From Plantago major (Eukaryota; Streptophyta; Magnoliopsida; Lamiales; Plantaginaceae): 64,000 nt of DNA. Both the position numbers and the translations under genes were made by a program. Positions 51,772 through 62,060 of the stretch are shown here, in pieces (the stretch's first letter is position 1; every line of letters begins with the position of its first letter). The notes below the pieces were generated by a model, which was not told the DNA's origin, made no database searches, and was given only the letters and a program-made list of their open reading frames with translations. The DNA is taken from contig JAIFAC010000113.1 of assembly GCA_026545765.1 (NCBI GenBank), positions 113,832-177,831 of the forward strand, given 5' to 3'.

Positions 51772-52092
51772 TCACCGAAGTTCGATTCTTGGCCACCCGA
51801 CCAGGCGACGAGTTCCTACAACTCGCGAACTTGTTTCTTGAGCCGCTACAATAACCTGCACATGGGACACTCGCAGGTAATCCTGACGCCTCGGAGGACC
51901 TGGATCCGGAACAACTAACCGAAGTAAGGAACTTACCTCGGGCTCTTCCAGGCTCGGATGGGACACTTGTTCCACCTCCAGCACTTCGTCATCATCCACA
52001 ATCTCAATCTCCTCGGAGCTATCGGTTAAGGATATCGCCTCGGAGTCATATCCCTCAGCCTCGGATCGATTTTGGCTATCACTCTCGGACAT
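51772..52092 (-). CDS. Antisense ORF, acidic N-terminal segment
   Basis: The first ATG on the minus strand is at 52,092 and begins MSESDSQNRSEAEGYDS; the frame extends slightly upstream only through a TTG. The segment is strongly acidic ('SSEEIEIVDDDEVLEVEQ'). A consensus donor, CCCGAG then GTAAGT, lies at 51,936, and an acceptor-like TTTTAG ends at 51,733, but joining these directly meets a stop. A shorter join (GTGAGA near 51,776 to the same acceptor) keeps frame but would be only 43 bp, too short for a normal plant intron. The exon-exon link to the next part is therefore unresolved. Start and N-terminal reading are fairly secure. Confidence 0.55.
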   Translation of the reverse strand: MSESDSQNRSEAEGYDSEAISLTDSSEEIEIVDDDEVLEVEQVSHPSLEEPEVSSLLRLVVPDPGPPRRQDYLRVSHVQVIVAAQETSSRVVGTRRLVGWPRIELR

Positions 52093-52509
52093 CCTAGGGA
52101 AAGGAGAAAGCAATATCGTAAGCTTTAAGATGGCAGTCCGAGAGGTCGTTTATGTATATTAAAGTGGCCAGTTCAAAACCAAAACTAGCGGCTTTACTCG
52201 GCGCAGTTAGTTCGGAGTCAGTACTACGCTTATTCGGTGTTAGTCAACATCAAGTACGTATTGGTTATCAACTATACTACACATCATAAGCATACATCCG
52301 AGTAACTTGAAGATGAAAGACAACAGAGATAATTTAATCATAAGACGAGACAAGTAAACTTACTTGGACTCGGATGATTAGATAGAAGTGACTTGACTAC
52401 AAGACAGATCACGCTTGAACCGCCGTTGCTCGCTTCGGATTGCTGGTAGTTGCTTCGATGTACTCGAATGCAAAAATTATCTCTCTAAACGATGAGAAAT
52501 GAACGCCAA

Positions 52510-52525
52510 CCTCTATTTATAGAGG
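52510..52525 (-). promoter_or_regulatory. TATA box of the antisense gene, in a near-palindrome
   Basis: The plus strand reads CCTCTATTTATAGAGG. On the minus strand this gives CTATAAATAGAG, a near-perfect plant TATA (52,514-52,521). It lies about 420 bp upstream of the ATG at 52,092, so a start near 52,485 and a 5' leader of ~390 nt are inferred. The 7-bp arms are perfectly self-complementary, so a weak plus-strand TATA (TATTTATAG) is also present. Confidence 0.6.
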
Positions 52526-53160
52526 GCCATATTAGAACTCCATCCGTCATGATTTTTCGGATTTAATCTCCACCGTCGATCAAAAACCATCCAACGGTAT
52601 AGTACAATTATACCAAGTGAAATGACGAATGGGTACAACAAATTTACCTCTTGGATAGATGAATACAACAACTCTCCCTCTCTCGGGCGACAGACAACAT
52701 GAGAGCTCCGGAGTATCATCTTCTCGGACGCCTAGCGGCTTACCAGTCCAATATAACTTGTCCACACAAGGAACCTCGTATACTCGAGCGATTATCCTTC
52801 GGACCTTCCCAAGACCACAGAGGTTGGTTCGGACGGAACACGCACCTATGGTCCGCCACCGTAGCTCATCAAAGGTACACTACCAATGTTCGGAGCCTAA
52901 GACTTAGTCTCTGTTACAAATACCCTTTTTTCTTTTTTCTTCACTTCGTTGCCCTTCGGACCTAGTCCCTCGGACGGCGACGATGTTTTAGAAAAAGAAA
53001 AAGGGGGGGGGGGAGAGAGACTAAGTCAATGGACACACGAAGTACGGAGTACACCTTTTTTCAACGAGATTGAAACGGATTGGACTGAAGAACAGATTCT
53101 CTCCCTCAAAACAGCTTCCCAAACCAATAGTTGCACAACTATCTTCTACTAAGATACTTG
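52526..53160. other. Noncoding 3' end of the element internal region
   Basis: No protein is recognisable on either strand. It would hold the upstream promoter region of the antisense gene (minus strand) and the last part of the sense transcript before the polypurine tract. It contains a long purine run at 52,991-53,020 with 11 consecutive G. Confidence 0.6.
52991..53020 (+). other. 30-bp polypurine run, possible accessory plus-strand primer
   Basis: An all-purine stretch (A/G runs, then 11 G at 53,003-53,013, then GAGAGA) lies about 160 bp before the 3' LTR. RNase-H-resistant purine runs can prime plus-strand synthesis, but the position adjacent to the LTR belongs to the tract at 53,164-53,173. 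This one may be chance or a slippage-expanded run. Confidence 0.3.
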
Positions 53161-53163
53161 GAA

Positions 53164-53173
53164 ACTAGGGGGA
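53164..53173 (+). other. Polypurine tract before the 3' LTR
   Basis: 'aactaggggga' followed by 'catat' ends a few bp before the TG of the 3' LTR at 53,178. A short G-rich tract here primes plus-strand DNA in LTR retrotransposons. It is interrupted by pyrimidines and is not tight against the LTR, which is common in Tat elements. Confidence 0.7.
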
Positions 53174-53177
53174 CATA

Positions 53178-54120
53178 TGTTGATACGGAAATATGTCCAA
53201 TCCGTCATAAAGGACCTAGGAACGAATCCTAAGGCGTCCTAAGTCATCCAAAGGATCCGAGGCACTTTAGTCCGAGCCAATGGTCCGATCCGGGCAGACC
53301 ATCCATGGTCCGATCCACCCTAAAAGAAAGGGACAAAGGATTTGTACCTGCAATGCCCGACTCGGAACCATAGGTCCGACCCACCTTGGTCCGGGCCTCC
53401 CTGGGAAAGGAGCATAGTGCTAAGTCAGTACCCTCTCCGACCCAAAGACTCCGATACGGATGTCAACTCGGATTCAGCATGACCATCTCATAAAGATACC
53501 AAGCAAGTGGGCACCAAAGAGTGAGATGTCCGAACCCAGGAGCTCCGAATCGGAAGAGTTGGACAGGCAGGAGAACTTCCTCACCGACAACTGTAATCGT
53601 CCGGATCAGCATCCGACCGACCTCTCCGAACAGGACCTCGGCACTCACACATCCTCAAGAACTCTCCCAATAATGACCAAACTACCCCTAAAGCCCAAGA
53701 TGGCATGGGCTAAAGCTTCATTATTGGGCTATGGGCCTCATCTTAGCATTGGTGGCTCAATCCTAGCCGTACACATGGCGCAATCCTAGCAAGCCCATCC
53801 ATTTTGATGATAGCCTATAAATAAGGCACACATCCCAACAAGTAAGTCACTTCACTTCGAACAAGTCATCTCGCTAGTCACATCACGACCCCAATCCCAA
53901 GTATTATACAGAGTTGATCCTCAGTCACTCTTGAGTAAAGTCTCATCCCGGTTTGACACTTAGCAAACCGCACTAACCCCCTCAAGTGTGCAGGTCCTTA
54001 CCGGAGTAGTTGGTCGCTGGTTCTTACGCCTCGGTCCTCACCTAGCAAGGAGCCTCTTACCTTGGCACCCATTAGAAGAGTTAAATAAATCTAAGTAGTT
54101 GGGGAGTTAAACCCTCAACA
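53178..54120 (+). mobile_element. 3' LTR (943 bp)
   Basis: Same termini (TGTTGA...TCAACA) and internal layout as the 5' LTR, 5 bp shorter overall. TATA box at 53,816-53,823, AATAAA at 54,084-54,089. Differences from the 5' copy are scattered substitutions plus small indels, for example near 53,395-53,445, 53,590-53,650 and 53,970-53,995. It supplies the transcript end. The two LTRs were identical at insertion, so the divergence dates the event. Confidence 0.96.
53816..53823 (+). promoter_or_regulatory. TATA box of the 3' LTR
   Basis: TATAAATA in the same context as in the 5' LTR. If active here it would send transcripts rightward into the satellite array from about 53,850. Confidence 0.6.
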
Positions 54121-54125
54121 GGGGT
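54121..54125 (+). repeat. Target-site duplication, right copy (GGGGT)
   Basis: It directly follows the CA end of the 3' LTR and is identical to 39,693-39,697. The satellite resumes without loss at 'agtacacg'. Confidence 0.95.
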
Positions 54126-54555
54126 AGTACACGATTTTTTGTGAAACACTCGATAGAGTTAGTTTGTGTGAAATTTTATTTACATGACATGGTTTGTGGT
54201 ATAAAACCTATTCTACGCACATATTCAACTATTTTGGTTGATCGAACCTCGAATTAAAAACGTATTTTTGAGACATACAATTTTCTAGAAAACCCAAAGG
54301 GGTTAGTATACAGTTTTTTGTGAAAACATTCCATGGGGTTAGTTTGTGTCAAATTTTATTCAAATGACAAGGTTTGTGGTATAAAACTTATTCTACGCAC
54401 ATATTGAACTATTTTGGTTCATCGAACCTCGATTTAAATACGTATTTCCGTGACCTATTGTCTTCAATAAACCTCAAAGGGGGTAGTATACGATTTTTTG
54501 TGAAACACTCGATAGAGTTAGTTTGTGTCAAATTTTATTCACATGACATGGTTTG

Positions 54556-54678
54556 ACCTCAAAACAACAGGGGTCAAGGTCGGCCAGTGAGACGATGGGG
54601 GATAAGCTTCATCGAACAATAATAAAGAATGTAAATAGGTTTTCTTCTTTATTGTTCTTGCTTTAAGCTAAAAGATTT
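54556..54678 (+). other. 123-bp foreign insert in a satellite monomer, copy 1 (part rRNA-like)
   Basis: The monomer reads normally to 'catggtttg', then 123 bp of unrelated, GC-richer sequence follows, and satellite resumes at 'ggtataaaacc'. The first ~58 bp ('ggggtcaaggtcggccagt', 'gagacgatgggggataagc', 'ttcatcg') resemble a domain II segment of bacterial-type large-subunit rRNA, closest in my memory to plant mitochondrial 26S rRNA. That match is recall, not a search. The remaining part, 'gaacaataataaagaa' to 'ttctttattgttc', forms an imperfect hairpin. The origin could be organelle DNA captured at a break or a small mobile element. Confidence 0.6.
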
Positions 54679-55395
54679 GGTATAAAACCTATTCTACGTA
54701 CATGTTGAACTATTTTGGTTGATCGTACCTCGAATTAAAAACGTATTTTTGAGACATCTGGTTTTCGAGAAAACCCAAAGGGGTTAGTACACGGTTTTTT
54801 GTGAAAACACTCAATGGGGTTAGTTTATGTCAAACTTTATTCACATGACATGGTTTGTGGTATAAAAACTATTCAACGCACATATTGAACTATTTTGGTT
54901 AATTGAACCTCGATTTAAAAACGTATTTCAGCGACCTGTTGTCTTCAAAAAAACTCAAAGGAGGTAGTACACAATTTTTTGTGAAACACTCGATAGAGTT
55001 AGTTTGTGTCAAACTTTATTCACATGACATGGTTTGTGGTATAAAACCTATTCTACGCACATGGTGAACTATTTTGGTTGATCGAACCTCGAATTAAAAA
55101 CTAATTTTTGAGACATCTAGTTTTCGAGAAAACCCAAAGGGGTTAGTACACGGTTTTTTGTGAAAACACTCAATGGGGTTAGTTTTTTCAAATTTTATTC
55201 ACATGACATGGTTTGTGGTATAAAAACTATTCAACGCACATATTGAACTATTTTGGTTCATCGAACCTCGATTTAAAAACGTATTTCCGTGACCTATTGC
55301 CTTCAATAAAACTCAAAGGGGGTTAGTACACGATTTTTTGTGAAACACTCGATAGAGTTAGTTTGTGTCAAATTTTATTCACATGACATGGTTTT

Positions 55396-55518
55396 ACCTC
55401 AAAACAACAGGGGTCAAGGTCGGCCAGTGAGACGATGGGGGATAAGCTTCATCGAACAATAATAAAGAATGTAAATAGGTTTTCTTCTTTATTGTTCTTG
55501 CTTTAAGCTAAAAGAATT
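55396..55518 (+). other. 123-bp foreign insert in a satellite monomer, copy 2
   Basis: It repeats 54,556-54,678 exactly 840 bp downstream. The only differences I see are at the edges (gtttt against gtttg before it, 'gaattgg' against 'gatttgg' at its end). Both lie at the same monomer position, so this copy arose by duplication of a satellite unit (two ~359-bp dimers plus the insert) and not by a second insertion. Confidence 0.85.
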
Positions 55519-56583
55519 GGTATAAAACCTATTCTACGTACATGTTGAACTATTTTGGTTGATCGTACCTCGAATTAAAAACGTATTTTTGAGGCATCTG
55601 GTTTTCGAGAAAACCCAAAGGGGTTAGTACACGGTTTTATGTGAAAACACTCAATGGGGTTAGTTTATGTCAAATTTTATTCACATGACATTGTTTGTAG
55701 TATAAAACCTATTCAACGCACATATTGAACTATTTTGGACCATGGAACCTCGATTTAACAACGTATTTCAGTGACCTGTTGTTTTCAATAAAACTCAAAG
55801 GGGGTAATACACGATTTTTTGTGAAACACTCGATAGAATTAGTTTGTGTCAAATTTTATTCACATGACATGGTTTGTGTTATAAAACCAATTCTACGCAC
55901 ATGTTGAACTATTTTGGTTGACCGAACCTCGAATTAAAAACGTATTTTTGAGACATCTAGTTTCCGAGAAAACCCAAAGTGGTTAGTACACGGTTTTTTG
56001 TGAAATACTCCATGGGGTTAGTTTGTGTCAAATTTTATTCACATGACATGGTTTGTGGTATAAAAACTATTCTACGCACATATTGAACTATTTTGGTTCA
56101 TGGAATCTCGATTTAAAAATGTATTTCAGTGACCTGTTGTCTTCAATAAAACTCAAAGGGGTTAGTACACGGTTTTTTGTGAAAACACTCCATGGGGTTA
56201 GTTTGTGTCAAATTTTATTCACATGACATGGTTTGCGGTATAAAAACTATTCAACGCACATATTGAACTATTTTGGTTCATGGAATCTCGATTTAAAAAT
56301 GTATTTCAGTGACCTGTTGTCTTCAATAAAACTCAAAGGGAATAGTACACGAATTTTTGTGAAACACTCGATAGAGTTAGTTTGTGTCAAATTTTATTCA
56401 CATGACATGGTTTGTGGTATAAAACCTATTCTACGCACATGGTGAACTATTTTGGTTAATCGAACCTCGAATTAAAAACTAATTTTTAAGACATCTAGTT
56501 TTCGTGAAAACCCAAATGGGTTAGTACACGGTTTTTTGTGAAAACACTCAATGGGGTTAGTTTGTGTCAAATTTTATTCACAT

Positions 56584-58020
56584 GACATGGTTTGTGGTAT
56601 AAAAACTATTCAACGTACATATTGAACCATTTTGGTTCATCGAACCTCGATTTAAAAACGTATTTCCGTGACCTATTGCCTTCAATAAATCTCAAAAGGG
56701 GGTAGTACACGATTTTTTGTGAAACACTCGATAGAGTTAGTTTGTGTCAAATTTTATTCACATGACATGGTTTGTGGTATAAAACCTATTCTACGCACAT
56801 GGTGAACTATTTTGGTTGCTCGAACCTCGAATTAAAAACGTATTTTTGAGACATCTAGTTTTCGTGAAAACCCAAAGGGTTTAGCACACGGTTTTATTTG
56901 AAAACACTCAATGGGATTAGTTTGTGTCAAATTATATTCACATGACATGATTTGTGGTATAAAAACTATTAAACGCACATATTGAACTATTTTGGTTCAT
57001 GGAATCTCGATTTAAAAACGTATTTCAGTGACCTGTTGTCTTCAATAAAACTCAAACGGGTAGTACACGATTTTTTGAGAAACACTCGATAGAGTTAGTT
57101 TGTGTCAAATTTTATTCACATGACATGGTTTGTGGTATAAAACCTACTCTACGCACATGTTGAACTATTTTGGTTGATCGAACCTCGAATTAAAAACGTA
57201 TTTTTGAGACATCTAGTTTTCGACAAAACCCAAAGGGGTAAGTACACGGTTTTTTGTGAAAACACACCATGGGGTTAGTTTGTGTCAAATTTTATTCAAA
57301 TGACATGGTTTGTGGTATAAAAACTATTCAACGTACATATTGAACCATTTTGGTTCATCGAACCTCGATTTAAAAACGTATTTCCGTGACCTATTGCCTT
57401 CAATAAATCTCAAAGGGGGGTAGTACACGATTTTTTGTGAAACACTCGATAGAGTTAGTTTGTGTCAAATTTTATTCACATGACATGGTTTGTGGTATAA
57501 AACCTATTCTACGCACATGGTGAACTATTTTGGTTGCTCGAACCTCGAATTAAAAACGTATTTTTGAGACATCTAGTTTTCGTGAAAACCCAAAGGGTTT
57601 AGCACACGGTTTTATTTGAAAACACTCAATGGGATTAGTTTGTGTCAAATTATATTCACATGACATGATTTGTGGTATAAAAACTATTAAACGCACATAT
57701 TGAACTATTTTGGTTCATGGAATCTCGATTTAAAAACGTATTTCAGTGACCTGTTGTCTTCAATAAAACTCAAACGGGTAGTACACGATTTTTTGAGAAA
57801 CACTCGATAGAGTTAGTTTGTGTCAAATTTTATTCACATGACATGGTTTGTGGTATAAAACCTACTCTACGCACATGTTGAACTATTTTGGTTGATCGAA
57901 CCTCGAATTAAAAACGTATTTTTGAGACATCTAGTTTTCGACAAAACCCAAAGGGGTAAGTACACGGTTTTTTGTGAAAACACACCATGGGGTTAGTTTG
58001 TGTCAAATTTTATTCAAATG
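56584..58020 (+). repeat. Tandem 718-bp satellite duplication
   Basis: Sequence from ~56,584 is repeated nearly unchanged from ~57,302 (two dimers). Both copies share rare variants: 'gttttatttgaaaac', 'acatgatttgtgg', 'ctcaaacgggtag' and 'tttttgagaaacac'. It is one of the youngest duplications in the window. Confidence 0.8.
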
Positions 58021-58829
58021 ACATGGTTTGTGGTATAAAAACTATTCAACGCACATATTGAACTATTTTGGGTAATCGAACCTCGATTTAGAAACGTATT
58101 TCTGTGACCTGTTGTGTTCCATAAAACTCAAAGTGGGTAGCACATGATTTTTTGTGAAACACTCGTTAGAGTTAGTTTGTGTCAAATTATATTCAAATGA
58201 CATGGTTTGTGGTATAAAACCTATTCTACGCACATATTCAACTATTTTGGTTGAGCGAACCTCGAATTAAAAACGTATTTTTGAGACATCTAGTTTTCGA
58301 GAAAACTCAAAGGGGTTAATACACGGTTTTTTGTGAAAACACTCAATGGGGTTAGTTTGTGTCAAATTTTATTCACATGACATGTTTTTTGGTATAAAAA
58401 CTATTCAACGCACATATTGAACTATTTTGGTTCATGGAATCTCGATTTAAAAACGTATTTCAGTGACCTGTTGTCTTCAATAAAACTCAAAGGGGGGTAG
58501 TACACGGTTTTTTGAGAAACAGTCGATAGAGTTAGTTGTGTCAAATTTTATTCACATGACATGGTTTGTGGTATAAAACCCACTCTACGCACATGTTGAA
58601 CTATTTTGGTTGATCGAACCTCGAATTAAAAACGTATTCTTGAGACATCTAGTTTTCGAGAAAACCCAAAGGGGTAAGTACACGGTTTTTTGTGAAAACA
58701 CTCCATGGGGTTAGTTTGTGTCAAATTTTATTCAAATGACATGGTTTGTGGTATAAAAACTATTCAACGCACCTATTGAACTGTTTTGGTTAATCGAACC
58801 TCGATTTCAAAATGTATTTCTGTGATCTG

Positions 58830-60110
58830 TTGTCTTCAATAAAACTCAAAGTGTGTAGCACATGATTTTTTGTGAAACACTCGTTAGAGTTAGTTAGTGT
58901 CAAATTATATTCACATGACATGGTTTGTGTTATAAAACCTATTCTACGCACGTATTGAACTATTTTGGTTGATCGAACCTCGAATTAAAAACGTATTGTT
59001 GAGACATCTAGTTTTCGAGAAAACTCAAAGGGGTTAATACACGGTTTTTTGTGAAAACACTCAATGGGGTTAGTTTGTGTCAAATATTATTCACATGACA
59101 TGTTTTGTGGTATAAAAACTATTCAACGCACATTTTGAATTATTTTGGTTCATGGAATCTCGAATTAAAAACGTATTTGAGTGACCTGTTGTCTTCAATA
59201 AAACTCAAAGGGGGTAGTACACGATTTTTTGTGAAACACTCGATAGAGTTAGTTTGTGTCAAATTTTATTCACATGACATAGTTTGTGGTATAAAACCTA
59301 TTCTACGCACATGTTGAACTATTTTGGTTGATCGAACCTCGAATTAAAAACGTATTTTTGAGATGTCTAGTTTTCGAGAAAACCCAAAGGGGTTAGCACA
59401 CGGTTTTATTTGAAAACACTCAATGCGATTAGTTTGTGTCAAATTATATTCAGATGACATGCTTTGTGGTATAAAAACTATTCAACGCACATATTGAACT
59501 ATTTTGGTTCATGGAATCTCAATTTAAAAACGTATTTCAGTGACCTGTTGTCTTCAATAAAACTCAAAGGGGATAGTACACGATTTTTTGTGAAACACTC
59601 GATAGAGTTAGTTTGTGTCAAATTTTATTCACATGACATGGTTGGTGGTATAAAACCTATTCTACGCACATGGTGAACTATTTTGGTTGATCGAACCTCG
59701 AATTAAAAACTAATTTTTGAGACATCTAGTTTTCGAGAAAACCCAAATGGATTAGTACACGATTTTTTGTGAAAACACTCAATGGGGTTAGTTTGTGTCA
59801 AATTTTATTCACATGACATGGTTTGTGGTAAAAAACTATTCAACGCACATATTGAACTATTTTGGTTCATCGAACCTCGATTTAAAAACGTATTTCCGTG
59901 ACCTATTGCCTTCAATAAAACTCAAAGGGGGTAGTACACGATTTTTTATGAAACACTCGATAGAGTTAGTTTGTGTCAAATTTTATTTACATGACATGGT
60001 TTGTGGTACAAAAAACCTATTTTACGCACATGTTGAACTTTTTTGGTTGCTCGAACCTCGAATTAAAAACGAATTTTTGAGACATCTAGTTTTCCTGAAA
60101 TCCCAAAGGG
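58830..60110 (+). repeat. Higher-order satellite block, copy 1 of a 3,231-bp-spaced pair
   Basis: This ~1.28 kb stretch recurs at 62,061-63,341 with only scattered differences. Private markers 'gtgtgtagca' (58,851 and 62,082), 'tgacatagtttg', 'ggttggtgg' and 'ggtaaaaaactattc' are shared at the same 3,231-bp offset, which is nine dimers. Similarity drops after 60,110 and 63,341. Confidence 0.8.
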
Positions 60111-61002
60111 TTTAGTACACAGTTTTTTGTGAAAACACTCCACGGGATTAGTTTTTATCAAATTTTATTCACATGACATGGTTTGTGGTATAAAACCTAT
60201 TCTACGCACATATTGAATTATTTTGGTTCATCGAACCTCGATTTGAAAAGGTCTTTCCGTGACCTGTTGTCTTCAATAAAACTCAAAGGGGGTAGTACAC
60301 GATTTTTTGTGAAACACTCGATAGAGTTAGATTGTGTCAAATTTTATTCACATGACATGGTTTGTGATATAAAACCTATTCTACGCACGTGTTGAACTAT
60401 TTTGGTTGATCGAACCTCGAATTAAAAACGTATTTTTGAGACATCTGGTTTTCGACAAAACCCAAAGGGGTAAGTACACGGTTTTTTGTGAAAACACACC
60501 ATGGGGTTAGTTTGTGTCAAATTTTATTCAAATGACATGGTTTGTGGTATAAAACCTATTCAACGCACATATTGAACTATTTTGGGTAATCGAACCTCGA
60601 TTTAGAAACGTATTTCTGTGACCTGTTGTCTTCAATAAAACTCAAAGTGGGTAGCACATGATTTTTTGTGAAACACTCGTTAGAGTTAGTTTGTGTCAAA
60701 TTATATTCAAATGACATGGTTTGTGGTATAAAACCTATTCTACGCACATATTCAACTATTTTGGTTGATCGAACCTCGAATTAAAAACGTATTTTTGAGA
60801 CATCTAGTTTTCGAGAAAACCCAAAGGGGTTAATACACGGTTTTTTGTGAAAACACTCAATGGGGTTAGTTTGTGTCAAATTTTATTCACATGACATGTT
60901 TTTTGGTATAAAAACTATTCAACGCACATATTGAACTATTTTGGTTCATGGAATCTCGATTTAAAAACGTATTTCAGTGACCTGTTGTCTTCAATAAAAC
61001 TC

Positions 61003-61880
61003 AAAGGGGGGTAGTACACGGTTTTTTGAGAAACACTCGATAGAGTTAGTTGTGTCAAATTTTATTCACATGACATGGTTTGTGGTATAAAACCCACTCT
61101 ACGCACATGTTGAACTATTTTGGTTGATCGAACCTCGAATTAAAAACGTATTTTTGAGACATCTAGTTTTCGAGAAAACCCAAAGGGGTAAGTACACGGT
61201 TTTTTGTGAAAACACTCCATGGGGTTAGTTTGTGTCAAATTTTATTCAAATGACATGGTTTGTGGTATAAAAACTATTCAACGAACCTATTGAACTATTT
61301 TGGGTAATCGAACCTCGATTTAAAAATGTATTTGAGTGACCTGTTGTCTTCAATAAAACTCAAAGGGGGTAGTACACGATTTTTTGTGAAACACTCGATA
61401 GAGTTAGTTTGTGTCAAATTTTATTCACATGACATAGTTTGTGGTATAAAACCTATTCTACGCACATGTTGAACTATTTTGGTTCATGGAATCTCGATTT
61501 AAAAACGTATTTCAGTGACCTGTTGTCTTCAATAAAACTCAAAGGGGGGTAGTACACGGTTTTTTGAGAAACACTCGATAGAGTTAGTTGTGTCAAATTT
61601 TATTCACATGACATGGTTTGTGGTATAAAACCCACTCTACGCACATGTTGAACTATTTTGGTTGATCGAACCTCGAATTAAAAACGTATTTTTGAGACAT
61701 CTAGTTTTCGAGAAAACCCAAAGGGGTAAGTACACGGTTTTTTGTGAAAACACTCCATGGGGTTAGTTTGTGTCAAATTTTATTCAAATGACATGGTTTG
61801 TGGTATAAAAACTATTCAACGAACCTATTGAACTATTTTGGGTAATCGAACCTCGATTTAAAAATGTATTTGAGTGACCT
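61003..61880 (+). repeat. Tandem ~538-bp (three-monomer) satellite duplication
   Basis: 'ggggggtagtacacgg' with 'ttgagaaacactcg' at 61,003 recurs at 61,541, and 'aaaatgtatttgagtgacc' near 61,322 recurs at 61,860. An odd number of monomers breaks the strict two-class alternation locally. Confidence 0.75.
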
Positions 61881-62060
61881 GTTGTCTTCAATAAAACTCA
61901 AAGGGGGTAGTACACGATTTTTTGTGAAACACTCGATAGAGTTAGTTTGTGTCAAATTTTATTCAAATGACATGGTTTGTGGTATAAAACCTATTCAACG
62001 CACATATTGAACTATTTTGGGTAATCGAACCTCGATTTAGAAACGTATTTCTGTGACCTG

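Larger units (their letters stand above)
39698..54120 (+). mobile_element. Ty3/gypsy LTR retrotransposon, Tat/Retand lineage, 14.4 kb, degenerate coding
   Basis: Seen directly: two direct LTRs (39,698-40,645 and 53,178-54,120) beginning TGTTGA and ending TCAACA, a perfect 5-bp target duplication, a primer-binding site after the 5' LTR and a polypurine tract before the 3' LTR. Internal order is gag, protease, reverse transcriptase, RNase H, second RNase H, integrase, which is the Ty3/gypsy order. Known for the family: Tat elements are large, carry an extra archaeal-type RNase H, lack a chromodomain, and some (Retand type) carry an antisense ORF downstream of pol. All of these are seen here. 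GC content and codon texture differ sharply from the AT-rich satellite. Several frameshifts in gag and pol suggest the copy cannot move on its own unless they are sequencing errors. Confidence 0.97.
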
